Source of the DNA: Pseudomonadota bacterium
Lineage (GTDB): Bacteria > Pseudomonadota > Gammaproteobacteria > Thiotrichales > Thiotrichaceae
Reading direction: 5' to 3'
DNA: 64,000 nucleotides
NCBI GenBank assembly: GCA_002747455.1
Contig: PDPG01000043.1
Location: 50,026-114,025 of the forward strand
Shown here: positions 36,414-46,376 of the stretch, piece by piece
How the letters are laid out: every line of letters begins with the position of its first letter
Position numbering within the stretch: the first letter of the stretch is position 1
Position numbers and translations under genes: made by a program
Notes under the pieces: model-generated
What the model was told of the DNA's origin: nothing
What the model saw: the letters and a program-made list of their open reading frames with translations, nothing else
Databases searched by the model: none

Positions 36414-38762
36414 TTAAAGTGGCTCTTCATCATCTGGTGGGGGCAAATCCCGTAGCGGAAAAATAGTGTATCTGGGGGTATCACAATCCATCTGTTCACT
36501 TATTGATAAACTACTATCATTATTGCGACTTTGCTTTAACTTAAAACGGCGTGCGCTGGGGTGCTCAGCCACAAACTCGTCATACAAAAGCTGAACTTTC
36601 TGATGTAATTTTATTGCTTGCTCCGATCGGCCTGTCTTAAGTGCAATGCAAGCACGCATGGTTTGAATCCGACAGAACAATGGGGTAAAACGAATATCCA
36701 GCTTCTTACTATCCCCAATACTCAAATAATCTCGGTCGGCGGCTAGATAATCTCCCTTCAGATAAGCAATATGCCCCCTATGTGCCGCTGTAAATGCCGC
36801 TAGGTAACGCGCTTTTCTAAGTTGATCAATACGTTCTCTACGCAAGTTTTCGGCAGCTTTACGACGCAGACGCAACTGCTCTCTACTCAAGCCAGCTTCA
36901 TCGGCCTTTTTTTCTTGATTCGGTAATGGTGCCTTTGGGTCTATTGTGGCTGTTCTGCTTGCGTACTTTTCAGATTCTAATAAATACCGCTCAACCGCAG
37001 CAAAATCGCCACGATATAAGTTTATATTTGCCCACGACAATAAGTCGTGCCTGTATGACAGCGTTTGCCTATGGCCTGTGAGTGTAAAATCAACTGAATT
37101 AAACTGTTTTTCCAGCTTACTAAGTTGAGTCAGTGCTGCGTCTTTATCGCCAGTATACAGCTCAAGCTCCGCCAACAAGCGCCTGACACGTAACAAGTCT
37201 AGCGTGATAACTTCAGAATTAATTTCACCAGATGCATCTTTAGACGGGCCATGTTCGATCACTAATTGAGCTAATTTTTTTAAGCGCTCTTCTGCGTCCA
37301 AAAAATAGCTTTGTGCATCCTGGTAATTACCACGGTTTAAATACAGCGGGTGTCCCTCATGTTGCCCCAAGCGCATTAGGCTGTCCGTTTGGGCATGTAT
37401 TGCGGGAATGTTTTCTGGGGCATTCGTCAATGTCTCTTCGATATTCTGTACGGCAATCCCAATCAACTCCACCAGAATATCTAGCGATGGCTCCGTCCGC
37501 GAGAATACTGCGTCCATGTCCGTAATAACATTTCTGGCGGCAGCGGCGGCATTGGCGTTCAGCTCGGCCACTTTATGTTTATTCCAGAAATAGGCTCCCG
37601 TTCCCAACAATAATAATGACACCATCAGCACTACCCAAAAGTTGCGGTTGCGCACGAGACCCTTGTAAATAGTATAGAGGCGCCCACCTTTTTTCCCAGC
37701 AATTGCTTTAAGTGGCCTGTGCCGAAGAAAGTTCTGTAAATCTGCGGCTAACAGATTGGCACTTTGATAGCGTTGCTCTGGCTGATCATGAGTCGCTTTT
37801 TTAATTACTGCCCGCAACTCATGTGAAGGGATGAGCTGGAGCATGTGTTCGATATCAATTTTTTTATAGCGCTTTTTAACCAGTAATTCGGTTGCAACTC
37901 TTGGCAGGCTTTCGCCAATCAGTAATTGTCCAAGAATAATCCCTAAGCTATAAATATCGTCAGTCACATGAGGAGGCTTGTGTGCTCGTCGCTGTGGACT
38001 GGCGTATTCAGGGGTTAATGCTTGTGATTGTAATTCTTCTGTTTGATGATCCTGAGTTCTGATTAATGTTTGGGATATGCCAAAGTCTAAAAGCTTTAAA
38101 ATTCCTTCTTCCGTCACAAGGATATTTGCTGGCTTGAGGTCGCAGTGAACGACCCCTTGCTTGTGTGCATGCTCCACCACCTTACACAGAGTACAAAAGA
38201 CGGTAATTAACTCCTTGCGTCCCAGTGCGTGCTCAATGCTATAGCAGTCGATAGCCTTACCATCAACCAGCTCCATCACCAGATAGGGGAAGCCTTCATC
38301 CAGCGTGCCACCATCCAGTAGGGTGACAATGTTAGGGTGCTCAAGGTTTGCCAGTGTTTGACGCTCACGACGAAACATCTCTGCTTCAACTTGGCCCAAC
38401 TCAACAACCTTAATCGCAACACGCTGTTGATACTCTCCGTCAACGCGATCCGCAGCGTAGACGCGCCCCATACCGCCTTTGGCAATTTCAGCACCAACCA
38501 AGTAGTTTCCCAAACGACGGCCAGATAAATCCGGGCATGCTGCGATACCTTTGAGGTCTGGAGATTCAGACAGAAACTCACCCGAAGACACATGCGCTTC
38601 GAGTAACACCTGAACTTCATTGAGGATTTCTTGCCGGCCCTGACACTTATTTTTGAGCCAAGAGTGACGCTGGTTTGGGGGTAATTCCAGCGCGTCAAAG
38701 AACAGGTCTTCGACTTCAGCGAAATAACCAGCGTCTACCGGCTCATTTCCTTGAACAGCCAT
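36414..38762 (-). CDS. transmembrane serine/threonine protein kinase
   Basis: VAIKVV, VVHCDLKPANILV, DFGIS, APE-like TPEYASP; single TM, then extracytoplasmic helical/TPR-like region. Confidence 0.93.
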   Translation of the reverse strand: MAVQGNEPVDAGYFAEVEDLFFDALELPPNQRHSWLKNKCQGRQEILNEVQVLLEAHVSSGEFLSESPDLKGIAACPDLSGRRLGNYLVGAEIAKGGMGRVYAADRVDGEYQQRVAIKVVELGQVEAEMFRRERQTLANLEHPNIVTLLDGGTLDEGFPYLVMELVDGKAIDCYSIEHALGRKELITVFCTLCKVVEHAHKQGVVHCDLKPANILVTEEGILKLLDFGISQTLIRTQDHQTEELQSQALTPEYASPQRRAHKPPHVTDDIYSLGIILGQLLIGESLPRVATELLVKKRYKKIDIEHMLQLIPSHELRAVIKKATHDQPEQRYQSANLLAADLQNFLRHRPLKAIAGKKGGRLYTIYKGLVRNRNFWVVLMVSLLLLGTGAYFWNKHKVAELNANAAAAARNVITDMDAVFSRTEPSLDILVELIGIAVQNIEETLTNAPENIPAIHAQTDSLMRLGQHEGHPLYLNRGNYQDAQSYFLDAEERLKKLAQLVIEHGPSKDASGEINSEVITLDLLRVRRLLAELELYTGDKDAALTQLSKLEKQFNSVDFTLTGHRQTLSYRHDLLSWANINLYRGDFAAVERYLLESEKYASRTATIDPKAPLPNQEKKADEAGLSREQLRLRRKAAENLRRERIDQLRKARYLAAFTAAHRGHIAYLKGDYLAADRDYLSIGDSKKLDIRFTPLFCRIQTMRACIALKTGRSEQAIKLHQKVQLLYDEFVAEHPSARRFKLKQSRNNDSSLSISEQMDCDTPRYTIFPLRDLPPPDDEEPL

Positions 38763-39262
38763 GCTTTAGCCATTGTCCATTTACGCTTTACCGTTGATAA
38801 GGATATTTCCAATACATCTGCAACTTCATCATTACTCATGCCCGAAAAGAAACGCAATTCGACCACTTTAACCTGAACTGGGTCCAGTGTCTCCAGCCGT
38901 GTCAGCAGTTCGTCAAGCTGCAACAAGTCCATATCAGTTTCAGCCTGAAAATCATCCACCCCTTCTATCAGAGTAACGGGAGCCTGCCCCCCCCCACGCT
39001 TTGCCGCATTCTTGGCACGGGCATGAGACACTAAAATTTGTCGAACACAGTTACCACAGACAGCCAAAAAGTGCTGCTTATCATTAAACACCATGCTTTC
39101 TTCAGCGCTCATCTTGAGATACGCCTCATTCACCAAGGCCGTTGGACACAAGGTGTGGTTTGAGCGCTCACGCGACATCTGTATCGCCGCGAGGCGCTTG
39201 ATCTCTGGGTAAAGGGTTTCCAGCAATTTTGCATGATGTTCCGACTGGGTCAGTAATTCCAT
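38735..39262 (-). CDS. ECF-type RNA polymerase sigma factor (TIGR02999-like)
   Basis: HTLCPTALVNEAYLKM ... VELRFFSGMSNDEVADVLEISLSTVKRKWTMAKAWL; overlaps kinase start by 28 nt. Confidence 0.9.
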   Translation of the reverse strand: MELLTQSEHHAKLLETLYPEIKRLAAIQMSRERSNHTLCPTALVNEAYLKMSAEESMVFNDKQHFLAVCGNCVRQILVSHARAKNAAKRGGGQAPVTLIEGVDDFQAETDMDLLQLDELLTRLETLDPVQVKVVELRFFSGMSNDEVADVLEISLSTVKRKWTMAKAWLFKEMSR

Positions 39263-39443
39263 AGAATGATATTTCCCTAAAAACGCAAGTAAAGCCAACT
39301 ATTGCAGGTTTCCAAGATAGCAACCGTTGCCTGAAAGCTCCAATGAAATACATTTATTGCTTTTGCGTCCACACCAGCCTCAGCCAATGGCCAGATGAAC
39401 TACCCCGCAGACAGCCACGCCCCCCACAAGTATAGCCTGTTTA

Positions 39444-39866
39444 CTACCTTGGGTTGGTTTTTAATTCGTAGTCGTGTGTGATTGCTGCCACTTTTTCCAG
39501 CATTTTCGCAGCCGAACAATATTTTTCCGCAGACAAGCTGACTGCACGAGCGACACGCGATTCTGCAATATCATTGCCTTCCACAATGAAGTGCAGGTGA
39601 ATTTTCGTAAACACTTTGGGGTTCGTATCAGCACGCTCTGCTGTAATTTCAACCTCACAGTTGGTCACATCCTGTCGCGCCTTCTGCAAAATCATCACCA
39701 CATCAAACGATGAGCAGCCACCCAACCCTAATAGCAGCATTTCCATCGGGCGCACGCCCAGGTTTCGTCCACCAGACTCTGGTGCGCCATCCATAACAAC
39801 GGAGTGCCCGCTATCCGACTCACCCACAAAACTCATGTGATCTAACCATTTAACGCGAGCCTTCAC
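39444..39866 (-). CDS. OsmC family protein
   Basis: PMEMLLLGLGGCSSFDVVMILQKAR OsmC Cys motif. Confidence 0.92.
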   Translation of the reverse strand: MKARVKWLDHMSFVGESDSGHSVVMDGAPESGGRNLGVRPMEMLLLGLGGCSSFDVVMILQKARQDVTNCEVEITAERADTNPKVFTKIHLHFIVEGNDIAESRVARAVSLSAEKYCSAAKMLEKVAAITHDYELKTNPR

Positions 39867-40828
39867 GCCGCCTCCTCTATTTTTTTCTCGACAGTATCCA
39901 TCAACATTCCGGCAATATTGGCAGAATAAATCGTATCTAATTCACGAATACACGTCGGGCTGGTGACATTAATTTCAGTCACATAATCCCCTATGACATC
40001 CAGGCCGACAAAGGTTAACCCCATTGATCTTAATGTTGGGCCAATTGCAGCGCATATTTCACGATCACGGTCTGTTAATGCAACGCCTTCTGACCTTGCG
40101 CCAGCTGCCAGATTTCCACGACTTTCACCAGCCGCTGGTATTCTGGCCAGCGCATAATCAAATGGCTCACCATCAATAAGCAGAATACGCTTATCTCCCG
40201 CTTTGAACTCTGGCAAGAAGCGTTGCGCCATTGCAGTGACCGTGCCGTGTTGGGTTAGTGTTTCAATAATCACGCTGCGATTTTGATCATCCTCCCGAAT
40301 CTGGAAAATCATTGAACCACCCATGCCATCTAAGGGCTTCACCACGATTTGCTTATACTTGTCGTGAAAGGACTTAATCAACGCCATATCGCGCGTCACC
40401 AGTGTCTCCGGCGCATATTCAGGAAACCAGGTCGTTAAAAACTTCTCATTCGAGCCACGAATACTCGCGGGGCGATTAAGCACTAAACAACCCTGGCGCT
40501 CTGCCAACTCCAGCAAATAAGTGCTGTAAACATACTCCATATTGAAAGGGGGGTCTTTTCGCATAATGACACAATCCAGCTCCCCCATCGCTTGTTGATG
40601 GCTTCCCAGATAGTCAAACCAATGATCATTATTATCCGCCAACTTGACCGTTTGGCTATTACAATAAGCGACCCCGCCTTCAGCGTAGATGCCTGACTGA
40701 AGAATATAATGAACTTCCCAGCCCCGACGCTGCGCCTCCAACATCATTGCAAAAGAGCTGTCCTTATAGGGCTTGATTGACTCAATCGGATCCATGACGA
40801 CACCGATTTTAAGTTTTGAATTAGACAC
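39863..40828 (-). CDS. gshB: glutathione synthetase
   Basis: VMDPIESIKPYKDSSFAMMLEAQRRGWEV; VKPLDGMGGSMIF. Confidence 0.96.
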   Translation of the reverse strand: MSNSKLKIGVVMDPIESIKPYKDSSFAMMLEAQRRGWEVHYILQSGIYAEGGVAYCNSQTVKLADNNDHWFDYLGSHQQAMGELDCVIMRKDPPFNMEYVYSTYLLELAERQGCLVLNRPASIRGSNEKFLTTWFPEYAPETLVTRDMALIKSFHDKYKQIVVKPLDGMGGSMIFQIREDDQNRSVIIETLTQHGTVTAMAQRFLPEFKAGDKRILLIDGEPFDYALARIPAAGESRGNLAAGARSEGVALTDRDREICAAIGPTLRSMGLTFVGLDVIGDYVTEINVTSPTCIRELDTIYSANIAGMLMDTVEKKIEEAA

Positions 40829-41215
40829 GCCGCCATCCGAATATTTTGAAGAGGGCAGGTGATTGTAGACGCTATTTCTACAAAAAAAAAGCGAACCAAA
40901 AGTCCGCTTAAAGTTGCGAGGGAGTCAGTAAATCCACCCAATGATGAAATTCGATGGATAAATAAGCAAGATGCCTCACGAGCACCACCCGAACCGGGCA
41001 CATTATCTGACCGATCCACCCTCTGAGTAGCGGCAGATAATTATTCGGTTCAAAAACATGTTAAATTACGCTCAATCAACTGGGGAAATATTGAATTTAT
41101 GCAGGCTGGCTTTATATCATGCCTACCCTCTTATACTACTATGTACTTGTCAGATTGATGAAGGTGGCTTTTCACTAAAAAATGAACTTAATAACATTTG
41201 ATAACGACTACCCCC

Positions 41216-41812
41216 ATGGAAATAGTGTTGAAAGAAAATAGTACAAAGCCTAGACAAGATGATCGTTCGGAGGATGCTCAGTTGCTGAAACTGATTCAGG
41301 CGGGTGATCGTGATGCTTTTTCGACGCTTTATCTGAAGTATCAACCGCGGTTCCTGAAATACTGTACGAGAGTGCTGCAAAATGACATAGCGCTGGCTGC
41401 GGATATTGTGGATGAGGCGATGATCGAGATTTGGAAATCAGCGGGGAACTTTGCTGGCAAATCGCTCCCTTCGACATGGATGTATTCGATAATGCGTTTC
41501 CGGTTGATTGGCTGTTTGCGTAAAAATAAGGAAGTGCTGCTTGAAAATGATGCCGCAGCCATCAATATGGAAGATACTGCTTTAAGGCCGGATGAAGAGC
41601 TAGAACTAAGTCAGGTGAACTCGTCACTGATTCGGCAAATGGGTCAACTGAGTGATAAACACCGCGAGGTTATTGAGCTGGTGTATTTTAAAGAGTTATC
41701 AGTTCGGCAGGTGGCCACTGCTTTGGGCATTTCAGAAGGAACCGTTAAAACACGCATGTTTTATGCGAGAAATCATTTAAAATTGATTATCAGTAATTCT
41801 GATGGTCCCTAA
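41216..41812 (+). CDS. ECF-type RNA polymerase sigma factor
   Basis: Sigma-70 r2 (LIQAGDRDAFSTLYLKYQPRFLKY) and r4 (VIELVYFKELSVRQVATALGISEGTVKTRMFYAR). Confidence 0.93.
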   Translation: MEIVLKENSTKPRQDDRSEDAQLLKLIQAGDRDAFSTLYLKYQPRFLKYCTRVLQNDIALAADIVDEAMIEIWKSAGNFAGKSLPSTWMYSIMRFRLIGCLRKNKEVLLENDAAAINMEDTALRPDEELELSQVNSSLIRQMGQLSDKHREVIELVYFKELSVRQVATALGISEGTVKTRMFYARNHLKLIISNSDGP

Positions 41813-41824
41813 GCGGCGTTGTGT

Positions 41825-42541
41825 ATGAATACCAAGCTAAAACAAGAGGTGATAAGTTTGCTGCCGTGGTATCACCTTGGCAAGTTGACTGATGAAGAAG
41901 AAGCACTGGTAGATAGAGCACTACAGGAAGACCCGAGCCTGAGAGAGGCGTTGGCATTAGAAGAAGCCATGATACGTGCTGTACGAGAAGATAAGTCATT
42001 ACTAGATGGTTCAATTTTCAATTCTTCCGCTGACCGGCTGGATAATGTTCTCGACAAAATAGCTCAATTAGAACGGGAACAGCCGAGTAAACTTACACGT
42101 CGTAAAGAGGCCAAAGCCAAGCCAGGTCTCTTATCCCATATAAAAAACTACTTTGAGAAACTGCTTGCTGGTAGCTCGCATAACTTTACCTATGCGGTGT
42201 TTGCAGTACTCGCCGTAGTCCAGGTTGCTCTACTGGCATTGTTTATTATCTCTTCCAGCGATAACGGCATGTATGACTTGGCCAGTTTTGATGAACAAGA
42301 TGCCAAGTCGGCAAGTAGTTCAATCGTGCTGCTAATCAGCATGGAGGGGCACTTCAAAGCGAATGACTTTGGTGAGATACTTGGTGGTCGTGTGGATGCT
42401 GCTCTTCTTCCTGATAATAATAACTACTATCGGGTGCGAATCAGCAAGCACTTGTCGCCACAGGAAATTGAGGAACTAAAGCATGAGTTGTCGAAAAGGC
42501 ATGGTAAAGTTTTGTTTATTGGGGAAGAAAGCCCTCTTTAG
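41825..42541 (+). CDS. putative transmembrane anti-sigma factor
   Basis: N-terminal helical ASD-like LLPWYHLGKLTDEEEALVDRAL; single TM; immediately downstream of ECF sigma. Confidence 0.75.
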   Translation: MNTKLKQEVISLLPWYHLGKLTDEEEALVDRALQEDPSLREALALEEAMIRAVREDKSLLDGSIFNSSADRLDNVLDKIAQLEREQPSKLTRRKEAKAKPGLLSHIKNYFEKLLAGSSHNFTYAVFAVLAVVQVALLALFIISSSDNGMYDLASFDEQDAKSASSSIVLLISMEGHFKANDFGEILGGRVDAALLPDNNNYYRVRISKHLSPQEIEELKHELSKRHGKVLFIGEESPL

Positions 42542-43817
42542 GCGCATTTTGCTAAGTGTCGTGTCATTTAGCCTCTGTTGTTTTGTTTCAAGTTCCGCGC
42601 TGGCAAATCAAAATACAGCCTCATCTCCCTCTGGCCAATTCTGTACGCACCAAAAGAACCGCCGCTTTGTCCTACCTTGGGTGTGTCAGGGTTCACCCCA
42701 GATACCGATTATTAACAAACCCATCAGAACAAACTTTGTTAAAGATGAGATTTTGCTAGTTTATGATTTCGGTACTACAAGAACCGCGGTCGAGGACGTA
42801 ACAAAAAAATATAAACTAAAACGCAAGGGGGGGATGGCCTTGGGCGCATTGCGCAAGAGCGTGGTGATTGCGGATACTCAAGGGCAGAGTCCACTGGATC
42901 TTTTAGACGCCATCAATAAGGCAGAAACAAAATTTCAGGCGAGTACTAATAACTACTACACCCTTGCCGATAGTAATAACTCGTCAGCCCTTGGCTACTC
43001 GCTAACACAAACTGGAGTTGACCGGGCCAGAGCAGTTGCCAAAGGTCGTGGTGTGGTCATCGGCTTGGTAGACACCCCAGTGGATGCCTCCCACCCGTCA
43101 CTTCGCGGCTCTAATATTGAACAGCATATTGTCGTTGACCCCAGGACAATTGAAAGTAAAGTTCATGGGACATCAATTGCAGGAGTTTTAGTCAGTAAGG
43201 CCCCACAAATTGGTATAGCACCTGAGGCTAAATTACTTTCGGTCAGTGCATTTTCTTCCGTGCCGGGCAAACCAAAAGTACTGAGAGGCAAATCCACTGA
43301 CATTGTTCGTGCAATCGCTTACTGTATCCGGCGAAACGTCGATATTATTAACCTAAGCTTCACGGGTAGTCGTGACAAACTGGTAGAACAGATTATTCGC
43401 GCGGCGATTCGCAAAAATATTACGGTCGTTGCCGCTGGAGGTAATAGAGGCAGAATAGGTAGCACAGTCTATCCCGCAGTGATTGAGGGTGTGATTGGCG
43501 TGACAGCCGTTGACCGGGCGCAAAGACGCTTTAAATATGCCGACCAAGGACGCTTTATTGATATTGCTGCACCGGGGGTGAGTGTACTCACCACAGCGCC
43601 CAACGGTAAGTATCAGGTATCAACCGGAACATCAATAGCTGCTGCACATATATCAGGTGTTATGGCTCTGCTCAAGTCGTACCGTAAAGACTACTCCCCG
43701 AATCAATTAAACAGCACAGCTCATGACTTAGGAAGACGGGGTCGTGATGATGCGTTTGGCTATGGGCTTGTTGATGCTGGTGCCGCGTTGCGTAAGATTG
43801 GTGCGCCACTCCCTTAG
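42483..43817 (+). CDS. S8 (subtilisin-like) serine peptidase
   Basis: Catalytic blocks VVIGLVDTPVDASHPSL, VHGTSIAGVL, STGTSIAAAHISGVMAL; N-terminal signal and propeptide region. Confidence 0.9.
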   Translation: MSCRKGMVKFCLLGKKALFRRILLSVVSFSLCCFVSSSALANQNTASSPSGQFCTHQKNRRFVLPWVCQGSPQIPIINKPIRTNFVKDEILLVYDFGTTRTAVEDVTKKYKLKRKGGMALGALRKSVVIADTQGQSPLDLLDAINKAETKFQASTNNYYTLADSNNSSALGYSLTQTGVDRARAVAKGRGVVIGLVDTPVDASHPSLRGSNIEQHIVVDPRTIESKVHGTSIAGVLVSKAPQIGIAPEAKLLSVSAFSSVPGKPKVLRGKSTDIVRAIAYCIRRNVDIINLSFTGSRDKLVEQIIRAAIRKNITVVAAGGNRGRIGSTVYPAVIEGVIGVTAVDRAQRRFKYADQGRFIDIAAPGVSVLTTAPNGKYQVSTGTSIAAAHISGVMALLKSYRKDYSPNQLNSTAHDLGRRGRDDAFGYGLVDAGAALRKIGAPLP

Positions 43818-43862
43818 TGAAGCCACAGTAAAAACAAGTTGTGCCGTGTCCCCATTAATCCA

Positions 43863-44441
43863 ATGAGAATTAAACGTCGTTACTGCCTTTTCACTGTTTT
43901 GTTGGTGATTGCCTCCGTTGCTTCAGGCCTCACTTTTGAGCAGAACCCTTTTAACACTGCTGCGAATACCTTCCGTGGCCGTGTGCTGGGGTTTGAGCTC
44001 TTTCGTATTCCGAGCGACTCCATGATGCCAACACTGATGCCGGGTGATTTCATCTGGGTATCGACCAGTGCCTACAAAGATAAACCGCCACAAATTAATG
44101 ATGTCATTACCTTCCTCTACCCCAAAGATAAAAGCGTTAACTATATCAAACGCCTGATTGGTCGCCCCGGTGATACCGTGCGTATCGAAAATTTCAAAGT
44201 CTACGTCAACGACGAAGAAATCCAGCAACCCTATCTGGATAACGCATTGGTTAGAAAGCCATACTCTCGCTATATGCAACCAGTGGTCGTTCCTGAAGGC
44301 AGCCTGTTTGTTATGGGAGATAATCGTGACAATAGCAATGATGGGCGTTTTTTTGGTATGGTGAAACGTTCAGATGTTATTGGCAAAGCCACCTTGATTT
44401 TGTTTGGGAAAAATAATCGTACCGGCAACAGCATTGAGTGA
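43863..44441 (+). CDS. signal peptidase I (S26A)
   Basis: RIPSDSMMPTLMPGDFIWV, NYIKRLIGRPGDTV, VMGDNRDNSNDGRFFG; start within 43839-43863 uncertain. Confidence 0.92.
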   Translation: MRIKRRYCLFTVLLVIASVASGLTFEQNPFNTAANTFRGRVLGFELFRIPSDSMMPTLMPGDFIWVSTSAYKDKPPQINDVITFLYPKDKSVNYIKRLIGRPGDTVRIENFKVYVNDEEIQQPYLDNALVRKPYSRYMQPVVVPEGSLFVMGDNRDNSNDGRFFGMVKRSDVIGKATLILFGKNNRTGNSIE

Positions 44442-44541
44442 CTTCACTCGAGTCCCGCTTTTACATGAAAAAACAGTCTGGGAAATGTATCATCGCCCGC
44501 CATACACAATTCATTATGTAAGCTTTAGTGTGGTTGGATAA

Positions 44542-44763
44542 ATGCGAGAATTGCTTTATAAAATTCCCTTGGCTTCTTTGCTGATCGCAACGCTACTCCT
44601 AGGCTTGGCGCCATTTCACCCGGAGCCACATCTGTGGGAAAAGCTCAAGATGCTTGGAAATGGAACGTTGACGGAGCTTATTGATATTTTTGATTTATTG
44701 ATGCACAGCTTTCCGTTGCTTATCTTGATTTTGAAGCTTATTTTTGCTCGTTCGCCAGAGTAG
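44542..44763 (+). CDS. small hydrophobic protein, often annotated 'RND transporter'
   Basis: 73 aa: PLASLLIATLLLGLAPFHPEPHLWEKLKMLGNGTL. Confidence 0.7.
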   Translation: MRELLYKIPLASLLIATLLLGLAPFHPEPHLWEKLKMLGNGTLTELIDIFDLLMHSFPLLILILKLIFARSPE

Positions 44764-44781
44764 CTCAACGTTTTCGTGCGA

Positions 44782-45126
44782 TCAGGCGGTGGTTAAGGGA
44801 GTACCCTGAAACTCAATGCCAATCCAGCCATTTTTCATAAAGCTACGAATGTTGCCATGATCCGTACCGTCCGGGTTTTTCAATACATCATCACGATAAT
44901 AGCGGCCAAAACAAGCTAAGGTTTCATCGGCACTGAGTGAGTGTTGTTGTGCAAATGCAAAGATTTTGCAGGATCCGTTATTCTGATCGACTGCATTGCT
45001 CACCTCACCATTATTAAATGCAGTTGGTGTAAATGTGTACTCAGCGTCAATCACAGCCATCGTATCTTCAAACTCGATTGATTCCGGTGCATTGCGGAGG
45101 CGGTGTAGAAATGCGGATAAGGTCAT
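44782..45126 (-). CDS. HopJ type III effector family protein
   Basis: IDAEYTFTPTAFNNGEVSNAVDQNNGSCKIFAFAQQHSLS...FGRYYRDDVLKNPDGTDHGNIRSFM. Confidence 0.88.
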   Translation of the reverse strand: MTLSAFLHRLRNAPESIEFEDTMAVIDAEYTFTPTAFNNGEVSNAVDQNNGSCKIFAFAQQHSLSADETLACFGRYYRDDVLKNPDGTDHGNIRSFMKNGWIGIEFQGTPLTTA

Positions 45127-45322
45127 AACATGGGTTCCGTTTATTGCTTGGAGGATTGTGACTAGCGCAGATTACCAGAATTTTTATCTGGGTGTTGAAC
45201 CGTTTGTTACCTAGATTTGCTTTGTTCCGTGGTTGTTGTGATACCATCATTGTCTGGAAATCTTCAGTTTCTGGGGTATGTAACTGAATGATATTCAACA
45301 ACTATCTGGAATAATAATTATA

Positions 45323-46348
45323 ATGAATAAGAAAAAAATTCCTGCCACCCTTGTGACGGGCTTCTTGGGTGGGGGCAAAACGACGTTGTTATCAAGTGTA
45401 CTAAAACAGCCGGCAGGTCGGCGGGTCGCCGTTGTGGTTGGTGTTCCGTCAGGAAGTGGGATTGACTCCGAGATTCTGCGAGGGAAGGGGGCTGATCTTG
45501 TCGATAATGTGCGACGGCTTCCCTTAGGAAACCGTATCTATGAGCTGAGTAATGGCTGTTTGTGTTGTACGGTTCAGACAGATTTTCAGCATATGATGCA
45601 AGCGCTTGCTATGTGCTATGACCGGATTGATCACGTCATGATTGAAACGCCCGGTACTGAACTACCAATTACCTTTCTCAAGCATTTGAACTCCCACAGC
45701 TTATCAGCCTTGTTTACCATTGATTCGGTGGTCACCGTGGCTGATGGATCTTTACTCGCGGGTGGCGGCTTCTCTAGCGACATGAATTTGATTCACAGTA
45801 AAGTTGATCCCAACCTGAAACATCTCTACCGGGCGCAGCTAGACATTGCTGACGTTGTGCTGATTAGTAAGGCAGATTTGGTGTTCCCTGCTGTGCGCAG
45901 AAGGCTTCAGAGCAAACTGCAAGCCTTGCTGACACATCGCCCGGATATTATCAGTATGCAACATGGTTTGGTGAATCCTGATCTGTTGTTTAATCGGGAT
46001 TGTGAGTCTGAGCAGCGTCTTGATGTGGATAAAATCAAGGTTGATGAGCAGCACATTGCAGACGGTTTTGATTCTGTGATGGTCAAGTTGGGTAGGGTGG
46101 ATAGTGACTTATTGGTGAGTCGCTTGCAGATGCTGATTCGTGAGCAGCCGGTGTATCGGACAAAAGGTTTTGCCGAGTTGCCAAATAAAATGATGCGTCA
46201 GGTTGTGCAGGGAGTAGGCTCCCGAATCAATCGTAGTTATGATCGGTGCTGGGGAGAGGGTGAGCAACGCAGTACGCACTTGCAGATCATTGGCCGCCAT
46301 CTCGACTCAGAACGTCTGATGGCGACACTGAGAGTGGCCGAGGTCTGA
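45323..46348 (+). CDS. CobW family GTPase (COG0523)
   Basis: ATLVTGFLGGGKTTLLSSVL, NGCLCCTV metal-binding motif. Confidence 0.9.
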   Translation: MNKKKIPATLVTGFLGGGKTTLLSSVLKQPAGRRVAVVVGVPSGSGIDSEILRGKGADLVDNVRRLPLGNRIYELSNGCLCCTVQTDFQHMMQALAMCYDRIDHVMIETPGTELPITFLKHLNSHSLSALFTIDSVVTVADGSLLAGGGFSSDMNLIHSKVDPNLKHLYRAQLDIADVVLISKADLVFPAVRRRLQSKLQALLTHRPDIISMQHGLVNPDLLFNRDCESEQRLDVDKIKVDEQHIADGFDSVMVKLGRVDSDLLVSRLQMLIREQPVYRTKGFAELPNKMMRQVVQGVGSRINRSYDRCWGEGEQRSTHLQIIGRHLDSERLMATLRVAEV

Positions 46349-46376
46349 GCGACCTCCTCAATCACTGTTACTTTTA

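Noticed and set aside
40744-41019. 91-aa minus-strand ORF upstream of gshB
   Set aside because: Overlaps the gshB start in another frame; no coding features
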